A stretch of DNA of 64,000 nt from Thermoanaerobaculia bacterium. Lineage in GTDB: Bacteria > Acidobacteriota > Thermoanaerobaculia > Multivoradales > Multivoraceae. The position numbers and the translations under genes were made by a program. Below are positions 63,841-64,000 of this stretch, piece by piece (the first letter of the stretch is position 1; each line of letters begins with the position of its first letter). The notes under the pieces are model-generated. The model had not been told where the DNA came from. It worked only from the letters and a program-made list of their open reading frames with translations, and ran no database searches. The DNA is taken from the NCBI GenBank assembly GCA_022822365.1, contig JAJEBV010000029.1, positions 26,271 through 90,270 of the forward strand, written 5' to 3'.

Positions 63841-63866
63841 GCCGGCCGTGAGGCCGGCTCCGTTTT
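63841..63866 (+). terminator. Terminator-like hairpin plus short T run
   Basis: GCCGGCC/GGCCGGC form a 7-bp stem capped by a GTGA tetraloop and are followed by TCCGTTTT on the plus strand. It could end the metG-to-dehydrogenase transcript, though about 380 bp downstream of the last stop. Confidence 0.45.
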
Positions 63867-63874
63867 GGCGCGGC

Positions 63875-64000
63875 CTATCCTCCTATGCGGAGGGAGCGGG
63901 CGACGCGGAAGCCGGTTTCGACGGAGGCAAGACCGGGTAGCTCGTGCTTGAGCATGCCGGGGTGCAACTCGCGGGGTTGGGTTCGGAAGGAGCCTCCGCA
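63875..64000 (-). CDS. C-terminal fragment of an FGE/SUMF1-like protein (runs off window)
   Basis: The last 41 codons of a minus-strand gene, open to the window edge, ending with a TAG at 63875-63877. The peptide shows CGGSF near its start and ETGFRVARSL near the stop, the C-terminal pattern (GGSF...GFRVAR) of formylglycine-generating-enzyme-sulfatase domains. Such enzymes oxidise the sulfatase active-site cysteine, and a sulfatase lies at 48539. Many SUMF1-domain proteins have other roles, so the function is open. Only a fragment is visible. Confidence 0.6.
   Translation of the reverse strand, partial: CGGSFRTQPRELHPGMLKHELPGLASVETGFRVARSLRIGG

Larger units (their letters stand above)
63460..63874. 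other. 415-bp intergenic, repeat-rich region
   Basis: Between the dehydrogenase stop and the FGE-like stop. It holds two direct repeats, a 23-bp inverted repeat with arms at 63535 and 63674, and two tetraloop hairpins. Open frames across it appear to be artefacts of high GC and have no recognisable domain or ribosome site. I support no gene here. Confidence 0.6.

Noticed and set aside
63460..63874. Overlapping plus- and minus-strand frames in the last intergenic region
   Set aside because: They follow the repeat sequences, have no domains and no ribosome sites.

Overview
The window is about 64 kb of GC-rich bacterial chromosome, densely packed on both strands, with no rRNA, no tRNA that I could recognise, no CRISPR array and no insertion sequence. 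The gene content fits an Acidobacteriota-like Gram-negative organism (inference). It has an Oar/CarboxypepD_reg-type TonB receptor, DUF5916 and WD40-amidohydrolase exported proteins, a complete MoxR-Bat operon, F420/LLM-type oxidoreductases, a sulfatase, and a fibronectin-III metalloprotease with paired C-terminal modules. Start codons include many GTG, some TTG and perhaps one CTG. Stop/start overlaps of the ATGA or GTGA type are frequent, so most genes lie in tight operons.

Layout. 0-7.7 kb: D-Ala-D-Ala ligase; a cystathionine gamma-synthase-like gene behind a SAM-I riboswitch; a TonB receptor; a glycosyltransferase/LAB_N pair; a histidine phosphatase. 7.8-16.6 kb: moxR-DUF58-lipoprotein-batA-batB-batC-batD-batE. 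16.7-19.9 kb: Nudix hydrolase, Tat-exported epoxide hydrolase, thioesterase, LLM oxidoreductase. 19.9-24.0 kb: homocitrate synthase, split homoaconitase and homoisocitrate dehydrogenase, the upper half of the alpha-aminoadipate route. 24.1-28.5 kb: an accessory, defence-like block with an MNT nucleotidyltransferase, a truncated HEPN gene, an AAA ATPase plus a TOPRIM-like DUF4276 partner, a PD-(D/E)XK HSDR_N nuclease and an EEP-fold hydrolase. 28.5-35.9 kb: exported amidohydrolase, DUF5916 barrel and Tat-exported ThDP enzyme. 36.1-42.2 kb: rpmB, a small six-Cys secreted protein, and a MacAB-TolC-like tripartite exporter whose adaptor carries a cytoplasmic PAS domain. 42.2-50.3 kb, minus strand: NfeD-flotillin, then sulfatase-selenoredoxin-glyA-crotonase-MFS. 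50.3-57.5 kb: metalloprotease, flavin reductase, cyanobacterial-type glutamate-cysteine ligase, SDR, LLM oxidoreductase. 57.6-64 kb: ECF sigma operon, metG-Wzt-like ABC-hydroxyacid dehydrogenase, a repeat-rich intergenic stretch, and the C-terminal end of an FGE/SUMF1-like gene running off the edge.

The most important correction to a routine annotation is at 47889-48509. Two fragments separated by an in-frame TGA are one redoxin gene, in which TGA replaces the first cysteine of the CxxC motif (GGW-U-PYC). A SECIS-like hairpin with a GGT apical loop lies 21 nt downstream. I read it as a selenocysteine-containing AhpC/TSA-like protein. Other notable items are the PAS-HlyD fusion adaptor, the fungal-type homocitrate synthase with its downstream enzymes, the Tat-exported ThDP enzyme, and a recurrent extended -10 motif that in several cases sits only 6-8 nt before the start codon, suggesting leaderless mRNAs.
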